DNA of 7,876 bases, taken from DATFQI01 sp035264365 (GTDB lineage Bacteria; Actinomycetota; Thermoleophilia; Solirubrobacterales; Solirubrobacteraceae). Within the stretch, counting starts at the first letter, position 1, and each line of letters opens with the position of its first letter. Of this stretch, positions 1 through 4,678 are shown in pieces. The notes under the pieces are model-generated. The model worked only from the letters and a program-made list of their open reading frames with translations, did no database searches and was not told the DNA's origin. The stretch lies in assembly GCA_035264365.1 (NCBI GenBank), contig DATFQI010000129.1, forward strand, positions 1-7,876. Direction: 5' to 3'. Both the position numbers and the translations under genes were made by a program.

Positions 1-219
1 GCGGATCGTCAGCGCGTCCGAGCCGCGGTCGACGAGCGAGCCGAGCGCCTCGACCGCGGCGAGCGTCGAGTTGGTGTCGGCGGCGTCGAGGTAGCCGGTC
101 ACGCGCACCGGGTCGGAGGTCATCGCGGCCAGCAGCGCGGCGCGGTGCGAGAGCGACTTGTCGGCCGGCGCGGCCAGCGTGCCCTTGAGCGGGCCGGAAG
201 GGTCGAAGCGGCGCCTCAT
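1..219 (-). CDS. aroA: 3-phosphoshikimate 1-carboxyvinyltransferase (EPSP synthase), N-terminal part, cut by the window edge
   Basis: EPSP synthase transfers enolpyruvyl from PEP to shikimate-3-phosphate, the sixth shikimate-pathway step, in the cytoplasm. Only the first 73 residues are present and the frame is open to the edge. The family's N-terminal signature is clear: LKGTLAAPADKSLSHRAALL at residues 11-30, where the K-S-x-S-H-R block binds phosphate and PEP (Lys21, Ser22, Arg26). An Ala stands where the common form has Gly (GDKS). DTNSTLAAVEALG follows and matches the D-T-x-x-T/S-L helix. The ATG at 219 was chosen because it overlaps the tyrA stop as ATGA and has a GAGGT ribosome site at 226-230, 6 bases upstream. 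It is the last visible gene of the aroF-pheA-tyrA-aroA operon and is probably translated by coupling to tyrA. Family assignment is secure; substrate-binding residues beyond the edge cannot be checked. Confidence 0.93.
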   Translation of the reverse strand, partial: MRRRFDPSGPLKGTLAAPADKSLSHRAALLAAMTSDPVRVTGYLDAADTNSTLAAVEALGSLVDRGSDALTIR

Positions 220-1127
220 CGCGCCACCTCGGCGCGGAGCGCGCCGTCGCCGGTGCGGCGCAGCCGGCGCACCGCGCGCCCGGCGCGGCCGTGCTCGAGC
301 AGACCGGGCCAGCCGTCGACGGGCTCCTCGCGCCACTCCGGCTCGCGCCAGCGGACGGCGTCCACGGCGTCCAGCCAGCCCTGCCCCAGCGCCCACTCCG
401 TGCCGAGCGCCGCGTCGTCGCCGAGCGCCGCGCGCAGCACGCCGAGCCGTGCGACCAGCTCGTCGACGGCGAGCAGGCAGGCGTCGCGGTTGACCGCCAG
501 GATCTCCGTCCACAGCTCCGCGTCGGCGCGGGCGACGCGCGTCATGTCGCGGTACGCGGTGCCGGCGAGCGCGGCCTGCAGCCCGCCGTCGGCGGCGAGC
601 CCGGCGAGCGCCTGGGCCGCCAGGTGCGGCACGTGGCTCGTGCGGGCCACCGCGGCATCGTGCTCCTCCGGCGTGCAGGCGACGATCCGCCCGCCGAGCG
701 CCTCGACGGCGCCGGACAGCGCGAGCAGCGGCTCGAGCGCCTCTCCCGCCGGGCATGCCGCCCACGGGGCGCCCTGCAGCAGGACCGCCGTCGACGCCGC
801 CCAGCCGGCGGTCTCGGCGCCCGCCATCGGGTGCCCGCCGACGAGCCGCTCGTGGCGCGGGAGCGGCGCCTTGACCGACGTGGTGTCGGCGACAAGGGCG
901 TCCGGCAGCGCCTCGAGCAGATCCTCCACCACCTGCGCGACGCGCGCCGGCGGCACCGCCACCAGCACGAGCTCGCAGCCGGCCAGGCCGGCCGGATCGT
1001 CGGCGACCTCGAACCCGTCGGCGGATGCGGCCGCGCGCACGGCGGGGTCGGCGTCGTAGCCCGCTCCGCCCAGCGCGCGCAGCAGCGAGCCGCCGATCAG
1101 GCCCAATCCGACGACGCCCGTCCTCAC
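216..1127 (-). CDS. tyrA: Prephenate dehydrogenase
   Basis: Predicted to oxidatively decarboxylate prephenate to 4-hydroxyphenylpyruvate with NAD(P)+, the tyrosine branch. The protein is 303 residues, usual for a stand-alone TyrA. It starts almost directly with the Rossmann motif GLGLIGGS (residues 7-14). VADTTSVKAPL, GGHPMAGAETAGW (the substrate-pocket HPMAG motif), TSHVPHLAAQALA with its conserved His pair, and the helical block YRDMTRVARADAELW follow in the normal order. There is no fused chorismate mutase and I recognise no C-terminal ACT domain; the last 55 or so residues are Trp- and Arg-rich and not recognised. The GTG start at 1127 places the Rossmann strand at the N terminus and overlaps the pheA stop as GTGA; the visible Shine-Dalgarno is weak, so translational coupling is likely. 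The 3' end overlaps aroA by 4 bases. Arogenate as substrate instead of prephenate cannot be excluded. Confidence 0.95.
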   Translation of the reverse strand: MRTGVVGLGLIGGSLLRALGGAGYDADPAVRAAASADGFEVADDPAGLAGCELVLVAVPPARVAQVVEDLLEALPDALVADTTSVKAPLPRHERLVGGHPMAGAETAGWAASTAVLLQGAPWAACPAGEALEPLLALSGAVEALGGRIVACTPEEHDAAVARTSHVPHLAAQALAGLAADGGLQAALAGTAYRDMTRVARADAELWTEILAVNRDACLLAVDELVARLGVLRAALGDDAALGTEWALGQGWLDAVDAVRWREPEWREEPVDGWPGLLEHGRAGRAVRRLRRTGDGALRAEVAR

Positions 1128-2029
1128 GCCTCGACCTGCTCCAGCATGCGCTCGTAGCCGCGCACGACCTGCTCGGGGTGATCGGGCGCGGGCGCGTGGC
1201 CGCGGCGCGCGGCGTCCTCGGGGAAGGAGCCGAGGAAGCGCACGTCGCCGGGGAAGCGCAGCAGGCCGACCACGGCGTCGCGCACGTGGGCGTCGGCGAC
1301 GTGGCCCTCGCACTCGATCAGGAAGCGGTACTCGCCGAGCAGCGCGCGCGTCGGGCGCGACTCGATCGTGGTCAGGTTGATCCCGCGCACGGAGAACTCC
1401 TGCAGCAGCCGGACAAGCGAGCCGGGCTCGTCTCGGCGCGGGGTGACGACGAAGAACGAGCGGTCGCGGCCGGTCGGGGCCGGGCAGCGCGAGCGCAGCA
1501 CCACGAAGCGGGTGCTCGGGCCGGTCTCGTCCTCCAGGCCCTCGCGCTCGACGCGTAAGCCGTAGACCTCCGCCGCCGTCACGGGCGCGAGCGCGCCGAT
1601 GCCCGTGCCCGCCCGCCCGCCCGCGAGCTCTCGCGCGGCGGCGGCGGTACTGGCCGCCTCGACCGCCTCGAGCCGGCCCTCGCGCAGGAAGCGCGCGCAC
1701 TGGGCGAGCGCGAACGGGTGGCTGGCTACCGCGCGCAGCGGCGCGTCGTCGCCGGGCGCGCGCAGCAGCGCGAACGACACGGGCAGCGCCCGCTCCCCCG
1801 CGAGCACGACCTCGGGCGTGTGCAGGATCTCGTCGAGGTTCTCGGCCACCGACCCCTCGAGCGAGTTCTCGAACGCGACGACGCCGCCGTCGACCGCGCC
1901 CGCCGCGACCGCGCGCACGACGTCGACCGCCGTCGCGGCCGGGCGCAGCTCGTCGCCGGGGCGCGCGAGGTCGAGCGCGGCCTGGTGCGTGAACGTGCCC
2001 TCGGGACCGAGGTAGGCGAGCGCAGTCAC
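1124..2029 (-). CDS. pheA: Prephenate dehydratase with C-terminal ACT domain
   Basis: Predicted to convert prephenate to phenylpyruvate, the phenylalanine branch. The protein is 301 residues, the usual length for a monofunctional PheA without a chorismate mutase domain. The catalytic part opens with YLGPEGTFTHQAA. It continues with VVAFENSLEGSVAENLDEIL (the E-N-S-x-E-G motif), an SHPFALAQC segment, and the T-R-F catalytic motif in GPSTRFVVL, where the residue before Thr is Ser instead of the usual Asn-containing context. The ACT domain includes GSLVRLLQEFSVRGINLTTI followed by ESRPTR and GEYRF, the motifs that bind Phe in feedback-inhibited homologues. The GTG at 2029 is preferred because translation starts directly at the first strand of the dehydratase fold. 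An upstream ATG at 2046, overlapping the aroF stop, runs only six codons in another frame. It lies 13 bases after aroF and overlaps tyrA by 4. Confidence 0.96.
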   Translation of the reverse strand: MTALAYLGPEGTFTHQAALDLARPGDELRPAATAVDVVRAVAAGAVDGGVVAFENSLEGSVAENLDEILHTPEVVLAGERALPVSFALLRAPGDDAPLRAVASHPFALAQCARFLREGRLEAVEAASTAAAARELAGGRAGTGIGALAPVTAAEVYGLRVEREGLEDETGPSTRFVVLRSRCPAPTGRDRSFFVVTPRRDEPGSLVRLLQEFSVRGINLTTIESRPTRALLGEYRFLIECEGHVADAHVRDAVVGLLRFPGDVRFLGSFPEDAARRGHAPAPDHPEQVVRGYERMLEQVEA

Positions 2030-2042
2030 CGCTGCGCGCCGC

Positions 2043-3068
2043 TCATGCGGGCGCCGAGGAGAGCACCTTGCCCGCGAGCGCGGCCGCCTGCTCCACCTTC
2101 GAGACGTACTCGTCGAGCGCGTCCGCGTAGAGCTGCTGCGGGCCATCGCAGATCGCCTCGTCCGGCGCGGGGTGCACCTCGACGATGATCCCGTCGGCGC
2201 CCGCCGCCGCGGCGGCCAGCGACAGCGGCATCACGAGGTCGCGCCGCCCGGCCGCGTGGCTCGGGTCGACGATCACGGGCAGGTGGGTGAGCTCCTTGAG
2301 CACCGGCACGGCGGTGATGTCCAGCGTGAAGCGGTAGGCCGTCTCGAAGGTGCGGATCCCGCGCTCGCACAGGAGCACGTTGGGGTTGCCCTCCTTGAGG
2401 ATGTACTCCGCCGCCATCAGCAGCTCCTCGAGCGTGCTCGAGAGGCCGCGCTTGATCAGCGCGGGCTTGCCGGAGCGGCCGATCTCGCTCAGCAGCGGGT
2501 AGTTCTGCATGTTGCGGGCGCCGACCTGGATCACGTCGGCCACCTCGAGCACCGGCTCGAGGTCGCGCGCGTCCATCAGCTCGGTGACGATCGGCAGGCC
2601 GGTCTCCTCGCGCGCCTCGGCGAGCAGGCGCAGGCCCTCTTGACCGAGGCCCTGGAACGAGTACGGGCTCGAGCGCGGCTTGTAGGCGCCGCCGCGGAAC
2701 AGCGAGCCGCCGACGTCGCGCACGGCGCGCGCGGCCGTCATGACCTGGTCGCGCGACTCGACGGTGCACGGGCCGGCGATCAGGCTGAAGTGCTCGCCGC
2801 CGATCCGCCTTCCGCCGATCTCCAGCACGGACGGCTCGCGCATCTGCGAGGACGCGAGCTTGTAGGGCTTGAGGATCGGCACGACCTGCTCGACGCCTGG
2901 GGCGCCCTCGAGGCCGAGGCGCGCGACGTGCTCGCGGTCGCCGACGGCGCCGATCACCGTCACCTCCTCGCCGCGCGAGGGGTGTGCCTTCGCCCCGCAG
3001 GACTCGATGCGCTCGATGACGGCCTGGACCTGGTCCTCGGTCGCCGACGCTTTCATCACGATCATCAT
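2043..3068 (-). CDS. aroF: 3-deoxy-D-arabino-heptulosonate 7-phosphate (DAHP) synthase, type I-beta, with N-terminal ferredoxin-like regulatory domain
   Basis: Condenses PEP and erythrose-4-phosphate, the committed entry to aromatic biosynthesis. The 341-residue protein closely follows the Thermotoga maritima layout. Residues 1-70 form a ferredoxin-like/ACT-like domain (MIVMKASATEDQV, VTVIGAVGD, LKPYKLAS), which in T. maritima mediates Phe/Tyr feedback. The TIM barrel runs from about residue 85. Active-site features visible are AGPCTVES with metal ligand Cys101, GGAYKPRSSPYSFQG (Lys130-Pro-Arg), IQVGARNMQN, LIKRG, LLCERGIRTFE, DPSHAAGRRDL with ligand His271, VEVHP with ligand Glu297, and Asp308. 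No chorismate mutase domain is fused. Start: the first of two consecutive ATGs (3068 and 3065) sits 8 bases after an AGGAG ribosome site; the second would give an 11-base spacer. It is the first enzyme gene of its operon and is preceded by an unusual leader region. The aroG symbol would be equally acceptable. Confidence 0.98.
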   Translation of the reverse strand: MMIVMKASATEDQVQAVIERIESCGAKAHPSRGEEVTVIGAVGDREHVARLGLEGAPGVEQVVPILKPYKLASSQMREPSVLEIGGRRIGGEHFSLIAGPCTVESRDQVMTAARAVRDVGGSLFRGGAYKPRSSPYSFQGLGQEGLRLLAEAREETGLPIVTELMDARDLEPVLEVADVIQVGARNMQNYPLLSEIGRSGKPALIKRGLSSTLEELLMAAEYILKEGNPNVLLCERGIRTFETAYRFTLDITAVPVLKELTHLPVIVDPSHAAGRRDLVMPLSLAAAAAGADGIIVEVHPAPDEAICDGPQQLYADALDEYVSKVEQAAALAGKVLSSAPA

Positions 3069-3076
3069 CAGCCGGT

Positions 3077-3081
3077 CTCCT
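3077..3081 (-). promoter_or_regulatory. Ribosome binding site of aroF
   Basis: AGGAG on the minus strand, 8 bases before the ATG at 3068. It is the clearest Shine-Dalgarno in the window and favours the first of the two tandem ATG codons. A TAGAGT hexamer just upstream (3091-3096) fits a TAnnnT -10 box and could give a short direct transcript for aroF, but no -35 match stands at the right distance, so it is only a weak internal-promoter candidate. Confidence 0.7.
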
Positions 3082-3146
3082 GGTGCTTCAACTCTAGTGA
3101 GGGGTACGAGTGCGGCGGTGGGTGGAGGTCACACACCCGTGGTGTC

Positions 3147-3216
3147 GGCGCTCGGTCCCTCGGGACCCTGGCTGGTCGGCACGCCGCTAAGGCGCCGCCG
3201 GCCGAGAGCGCCTAGC
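3147..3216 (-). promoter_or_regulatory. Candidate attenuator: alternative hairpins between leader peptide and aroF
   Basis: Read on the minus strand, GCTAGGCGC (3216-3208) pairs with GCGCCTTAGC (3195-3186) as nine base pairs with one bulged base and a 12-base loop; the leader stop codon TAG lies in the left arm. The GGCGCTC part of that arm (3212-3206) can instead pair perfectly with GAGCGCC (3153-3147). The two pairings exclude each other. Between them lies a separate hairpin, GGTCCC/GGGACC (3167-3154). A smaller stem, ATCGC/GCGAT (3234-3220), spans the Tyr20-Arg-Ala-Trp-Arg-Phe25 codons. Competing stems whose shared arm would be covered by a ribosome at the leader stop are the hallmark of attenuation. 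No U-run follows any stem, so the terminating form is not identified; Rho-dependent or translational control is possible. Confidence 0.45.
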
Positions 3217-3292
3217 TAAATCGCCAGGCGCGATAGGAGACGAAGCCGTAGCCGGCGAAGGCGCTGCGCGAGATGTTCGGCCGGTCGGTCAT
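3212..3292 (-). CDS. Candidate aromatic-rich leader peptide (26 residues) of the aroF operon
   Basis: This short minus-strand frame runs from ATG at 3292 to TAG at 3214-3212; an in-frame TAG lies five codons upstream, so it is self-contained. Seen directly: six of 26 residues are aromatic, all in the last 15 (Phe12, Tyr15, Phe17, Tyr20, Trp23, Phe25), and all three aromatic amino acids are represented. Tyr20 is TAT and Phe25 is TTT, codons expected to be rare in so GC-rich a genome. The frame ends 143 bases before the aroF start. Known principle: leader peptides rich in the end-product amino acid control several biosynthetic operons by ribosome stalling. Inference: this one would sense charged tRNA for Phe, Tyr and Trp for the operon that begins with DAHP synthase. 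Weak points: no good Shine-Dalgarno precedes the ATG (near-leaderless translation is possible), and the aromatic residues are dispersed instead of forming a run. It could be a chance frame. Confidence 0.5.
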   Translation of the reverse strand: MTDRPNISRSAFAGYGFVSYRAWRFS

Positions 3293-3307
3293 GGCTTCGG
3301 GGAGCTA

Positions 3308-3313
3308 CTTGTA
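3308..3313 (-). promoter_or_regulatory. Possible -10 box for the aroF leader transcript
   Basis: TACAAG on the minus strand, preceded by TGG (3316-3314), resembles an extended -10 element. It would place transcription start about 8 bases before the leader ATG at 3292, making that frame nearly leaderless and consistent with its lack of a Shine-Dalgarno. No convincing -35 hexamer is seen 16-18 bases upstream, so the call is weak. Confidence 0.3.
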
Positions 3314-3355
3314 CCAGACATCGGCGCGGGCGAGGGAAACCTTCACTGCTCGCAA

Positions 3356-3361
3356 TACGAT
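3356..3361 (+). promoter_or_regulatory. Possible -10 box for the phosphatase gene (leaderless transcript)
   Basis: TACGAT fits the TAnnnT -10 pattern and lies 8 bases before the GTG at 3370, so transcription would start at or next to the start codon, giving a leaderless mRNA. This agrees with the absence of a Shine-Dalgarno before the GTG. The expected -35 position is not TTGACA-like. A GGGAAAC at 3334-3340 lies 17 bases before CGAT and loosely recalls an ECF sigma -35, but this is tentative. Confidence 0.35.
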
Positions 3362-3369
3362 GCGCCGCC

Positions 3370-4032
3370 GTGAATGAGACCTACCGCCAGCGGGCGTTCG
3401 CCGTCCCGCCCGATGCCACGGAGCTGATCGTGATCCGCCACGGCGCCTCGGCCGCCCTCGAGCCGGGCGAGACGTTCGAGCTGGTCGAGGGCCACGGCGA
3501 CCCGCCTCTGGCGCCCGAGGGACGCGCGCAGGCCCTGCACGTGGCCGAGCGGCTGCACGGCGAGCCGCTGCGCGCGCTGTTCGTGACGCCGCTGCAGCGG
3601 ACCCACCAGACCGCCGAGCCGCTGGCGGGCTCCACCGGCCTGAAGCCGCAGGTGATCGAGGACCTGCGCGAGGTCCACCTCGGCGAGTGGGAGGGCGGCG
3701 AGTACCGCCGCCGCATGCACGAGCGCGACCCGGTCGCCATGGAGGCGCTGATGCAGGAGCGCTGGGACATCATCCCGGGCGCCGAGACGATGGAGTCGCT
3801 GCGCGCGCGGGTCCGCGCCGGCCTCGACGCGATGCTCGGCGCGATCGGCCCGGGCGGCACCGGCGCCGCCGTCCTCCACGGCGGCGTGATCGGCGAGCTG
3901 TGCCACCAGGTCACGGGCTCGCGCCCGTTCGCGTTCATCCACGCGGACAACTGCTCGATCACGCGGATCGTGCAGTTCTCCATCGGGCATCGGTTGCTGC
4001 GGTCGTTCAACGACACCGCTCACCTGGCGTAG
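3370..4032 (+). CDS. Histidine phosphatase (phosphoglycerate mutase-like) family protein
   Basis: A 220-residue protein of the two-histidine phosphatase superfamily. The nucleophile motif is VIRHGASAA, with Arg23-His24-Gly25. DPPLAPEGRAQAL and TPLQRTHQTAEPLA (conserved Arg77) follow, then EDLREVHLGEWEG with Glu101 as a candidate proton donor. The second histidine is in AAVLHGGVIGELCHQV (His170), and the C terminus has HADNCSITRI. These are all the catalytic elements, so the enzyme should be an active cytoplasmic phosphatase or mutase; no signal peptide or membrane segment is seen. The substrate cannot be told from sequence: cofactor-dependent phosphoglycerate mutases are normally larger, so a phosphatase role is more likely. 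It starts at GTG 3370; the overlapping ATG at 3374 is in another frame. It stands alone on the plus strand between two minus-strand operons, divergent from aroF and convergent with the nucleotidyltransferase-like gene. Confidence 0.9.
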   Translation: MNETYRQRAFAVPPDATELIVIRHGASAALEPGETFELVEGHGDPPLAPEGRAQALHVAERLHGEPLRALFVTPLQRTHQTAEPLAGSTGLKPQVIEDLREVHLGEWEGGEYRRRMHERDPVAMEALMQERWDIIPGAETMESLRARVRAGLDAMLGAIGPGGTGAAVLHGGVIGELCHQVTGSRPFAFIHADNCSITRIVQFSIGHRLLRSFNDTAHLA

Positions 4033-4234
4033 GGCTGGGTGGCGCCTGACGGCGAGTGAAGTCGGCTGGGCGCCGGCCGATCCCACGGCGGGGCTTGTAC
4101 GGAGGCGGGTTCGGCCGGGCCGCGCCTCGACGGGTTGATTGTGCACGTATAGGCGTAGTAATTGCACGCTCGCGTGTGGAGTGGCCGCTGCGGGCGGCTC
4201 CCTCGCCTCCCTACCCAGCCGCAGTTGACGTTGG
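4033..4234. other. Convergent intergenic gap with weak hairpins and a local AT-richer island
   Basis: This 202-base gap lies between the ends of two converging genes. I see no credible coding frame. It contains CGCC-TGAC-GGCG just after the phosphatase stop, two copies of GGCGCC that could pair with each other, and a GCCGC/GCGGC stem-loop at 4184-4198 beyond the end of the minus-strand operon. None has a following T-run, so no intrinsic terminator can be called for either gene. The stretch around 4133-4172 is much richer in A/T than its surroundings and includes GTGCA and TGCAC as an inverted repeat 17 bases apart (4141-4167). Confidence 0.5.
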
Positions 4235-4678
4235 CTAGCGCCCTAGCAGCGTCTCGAGGAGCGCGGCCTTCTCGGGCTTGTAGGCGCGATAGAGCTCCAG
4301 CCACACCGCTGGGTCGCAGAGCGGCACGTCCGCGGCGCCGTACCGGCGTGTGCCCGCGGCGCGGAACGCAACGGCGGGGCCGCCCGCGACGCCGAGGCCT
4401 CCGAGGCCCTCGACCTCGACGCCGTCGACGTCGAGGGTGGCCTTCCAGGTGCTGGTGAGCACCGGCCCCGGTTCCGTGGTCACCGCCACGAGCCAGGGAG
4501 CGCAGGCGGCCTCGAACCGCGCGCGGTCCTCCGGGCGGAGCATGAGGTCGACGTCGCGCACCTCGACGTCGAGACCGAGCGCGTCGAGCAGCGCGCTGCC
4601 CCCGAGCAGGAACGGGACCCGCGCGTCGTGGAGGCGCAGCGCGACCGCCTCGAGCGCCGCCTCCAGCGGCGCGCGCAT
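4235..4678 (-). CDS. Small nucleotidyltransferase-fold protein, function unknown
   Basis: A 147-residue protein resembling a minimal nucleotidyltransferase (MNT/AbiEii-like) domain. Seen: an N-terminal helix, then FLLGGSALLDALGL (Gly26-Gly27-Ser28) and VRDVDLML, with Asp42 and Asp44 placed like the G-G/S-x(n)-D-x-D catalytic signature. A later strand, KATLDVDGVEVEGL, could supply a third acidic residue. The C-terminal part has WLELYRAYKPEKAALLETLL, reminiscent of the K-D helical ending in AbiEii-like proteins. No HEPN partner, antitoxin or resistance gene is adjacent. Its ATG follows the hisC stop with no intervening base (TAGATG) and has no Shine-Dalgarno, so translation by reinitiation after hisC is likely. 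It is the last gene of the rluB-aroH-methyltransferase-hisC operon. Nothing shows what nucleotide or acceptor it uses; a non-catalytic role is possible. Confidence 0.65.
   Translation of the reverse strand: MRAPLEAALEAVALRLHDARVPFLLGGSALLDALGLDVEVRDVDLMLRPEDRARFEAACAPWLVAVTTEPGPVLTSTWKATLDVDGVEVEGLGGLGVAGGPAVAFRAAGTRRYGAADVPLCDPAVWLELYRAYKPEKAALLETLLGR

Larger units (their letters stand above)
3069..3369. other. Divergent intergenic region between aroF and the phosphatase gene, with leader and regulatory elements
   Basis: This 301-base gap separates the divergent starts of aroF and the plus-strand phosphatase gene. From the aroF side it holds the AGGAG ribosome site (3077-3081), a TAGAGT hexamer (3091-3096), a 13-base inverted repeat ACACC-CGT-GGTGT (3133-3145), a 14-base perfect palindromic stem GGTCCC-TC-GGGACC (3154-3167), a long hairpin (3186-3216), and a minus-strand aromatic-rich short frame (3212-3292). 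Possible -10 boxes facing each way lie at 3308-3313 and 3356-3361. Several structured elements packed between one leader frame and the aroF start suggest an untranslated control region more than spacer. No tRNA, T-box specifier arrangement or known riboswitch core was recognised. Confidence 0.6.

Noticed and set aside
145..1157. Plus-strand open frames opposite tyrA
   Set aside because: Composition is Ser/Ala/Arg-rich without motifs, while the opposite strand encodes an intact TyrA.
2026..2046. ATG overlapping the aroF stop as a possible pheA start
   Set aside because: It reaches a stop after six codons in a different frame; pheA itself begins at GTG 2029.
3147..3216. T-box or other known riboswitch upstream of aroF
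   Set aside because: I could not find the conserved T-box sequence or specifier-loop arrangement, nor a recognisable riboswitch core; a peptide-based attenuator fits better.
3139..3219. Plus-strand 26-codon frame from GTG 3139 to TAA 3219 preceded by a perfect GGAGGT at 3124-3129
   Set aside because: The ribosome site and spacing are good, but the product is a low-complexity Gly/Pro/Arg sequence typical of GC-rich shadow frames and it lies antisense to the aroF leader. No known family is recognisable. It could be reconsidered if plus-strand transcription is found here.
3343..4167. Long minus-strand open frame opposite the phosphatase gene
   Set aside because: The plus-strand frame has all histidine-phosphatase motifs; the antisense frame is an Arg/Ala/Leu-rich shadow.
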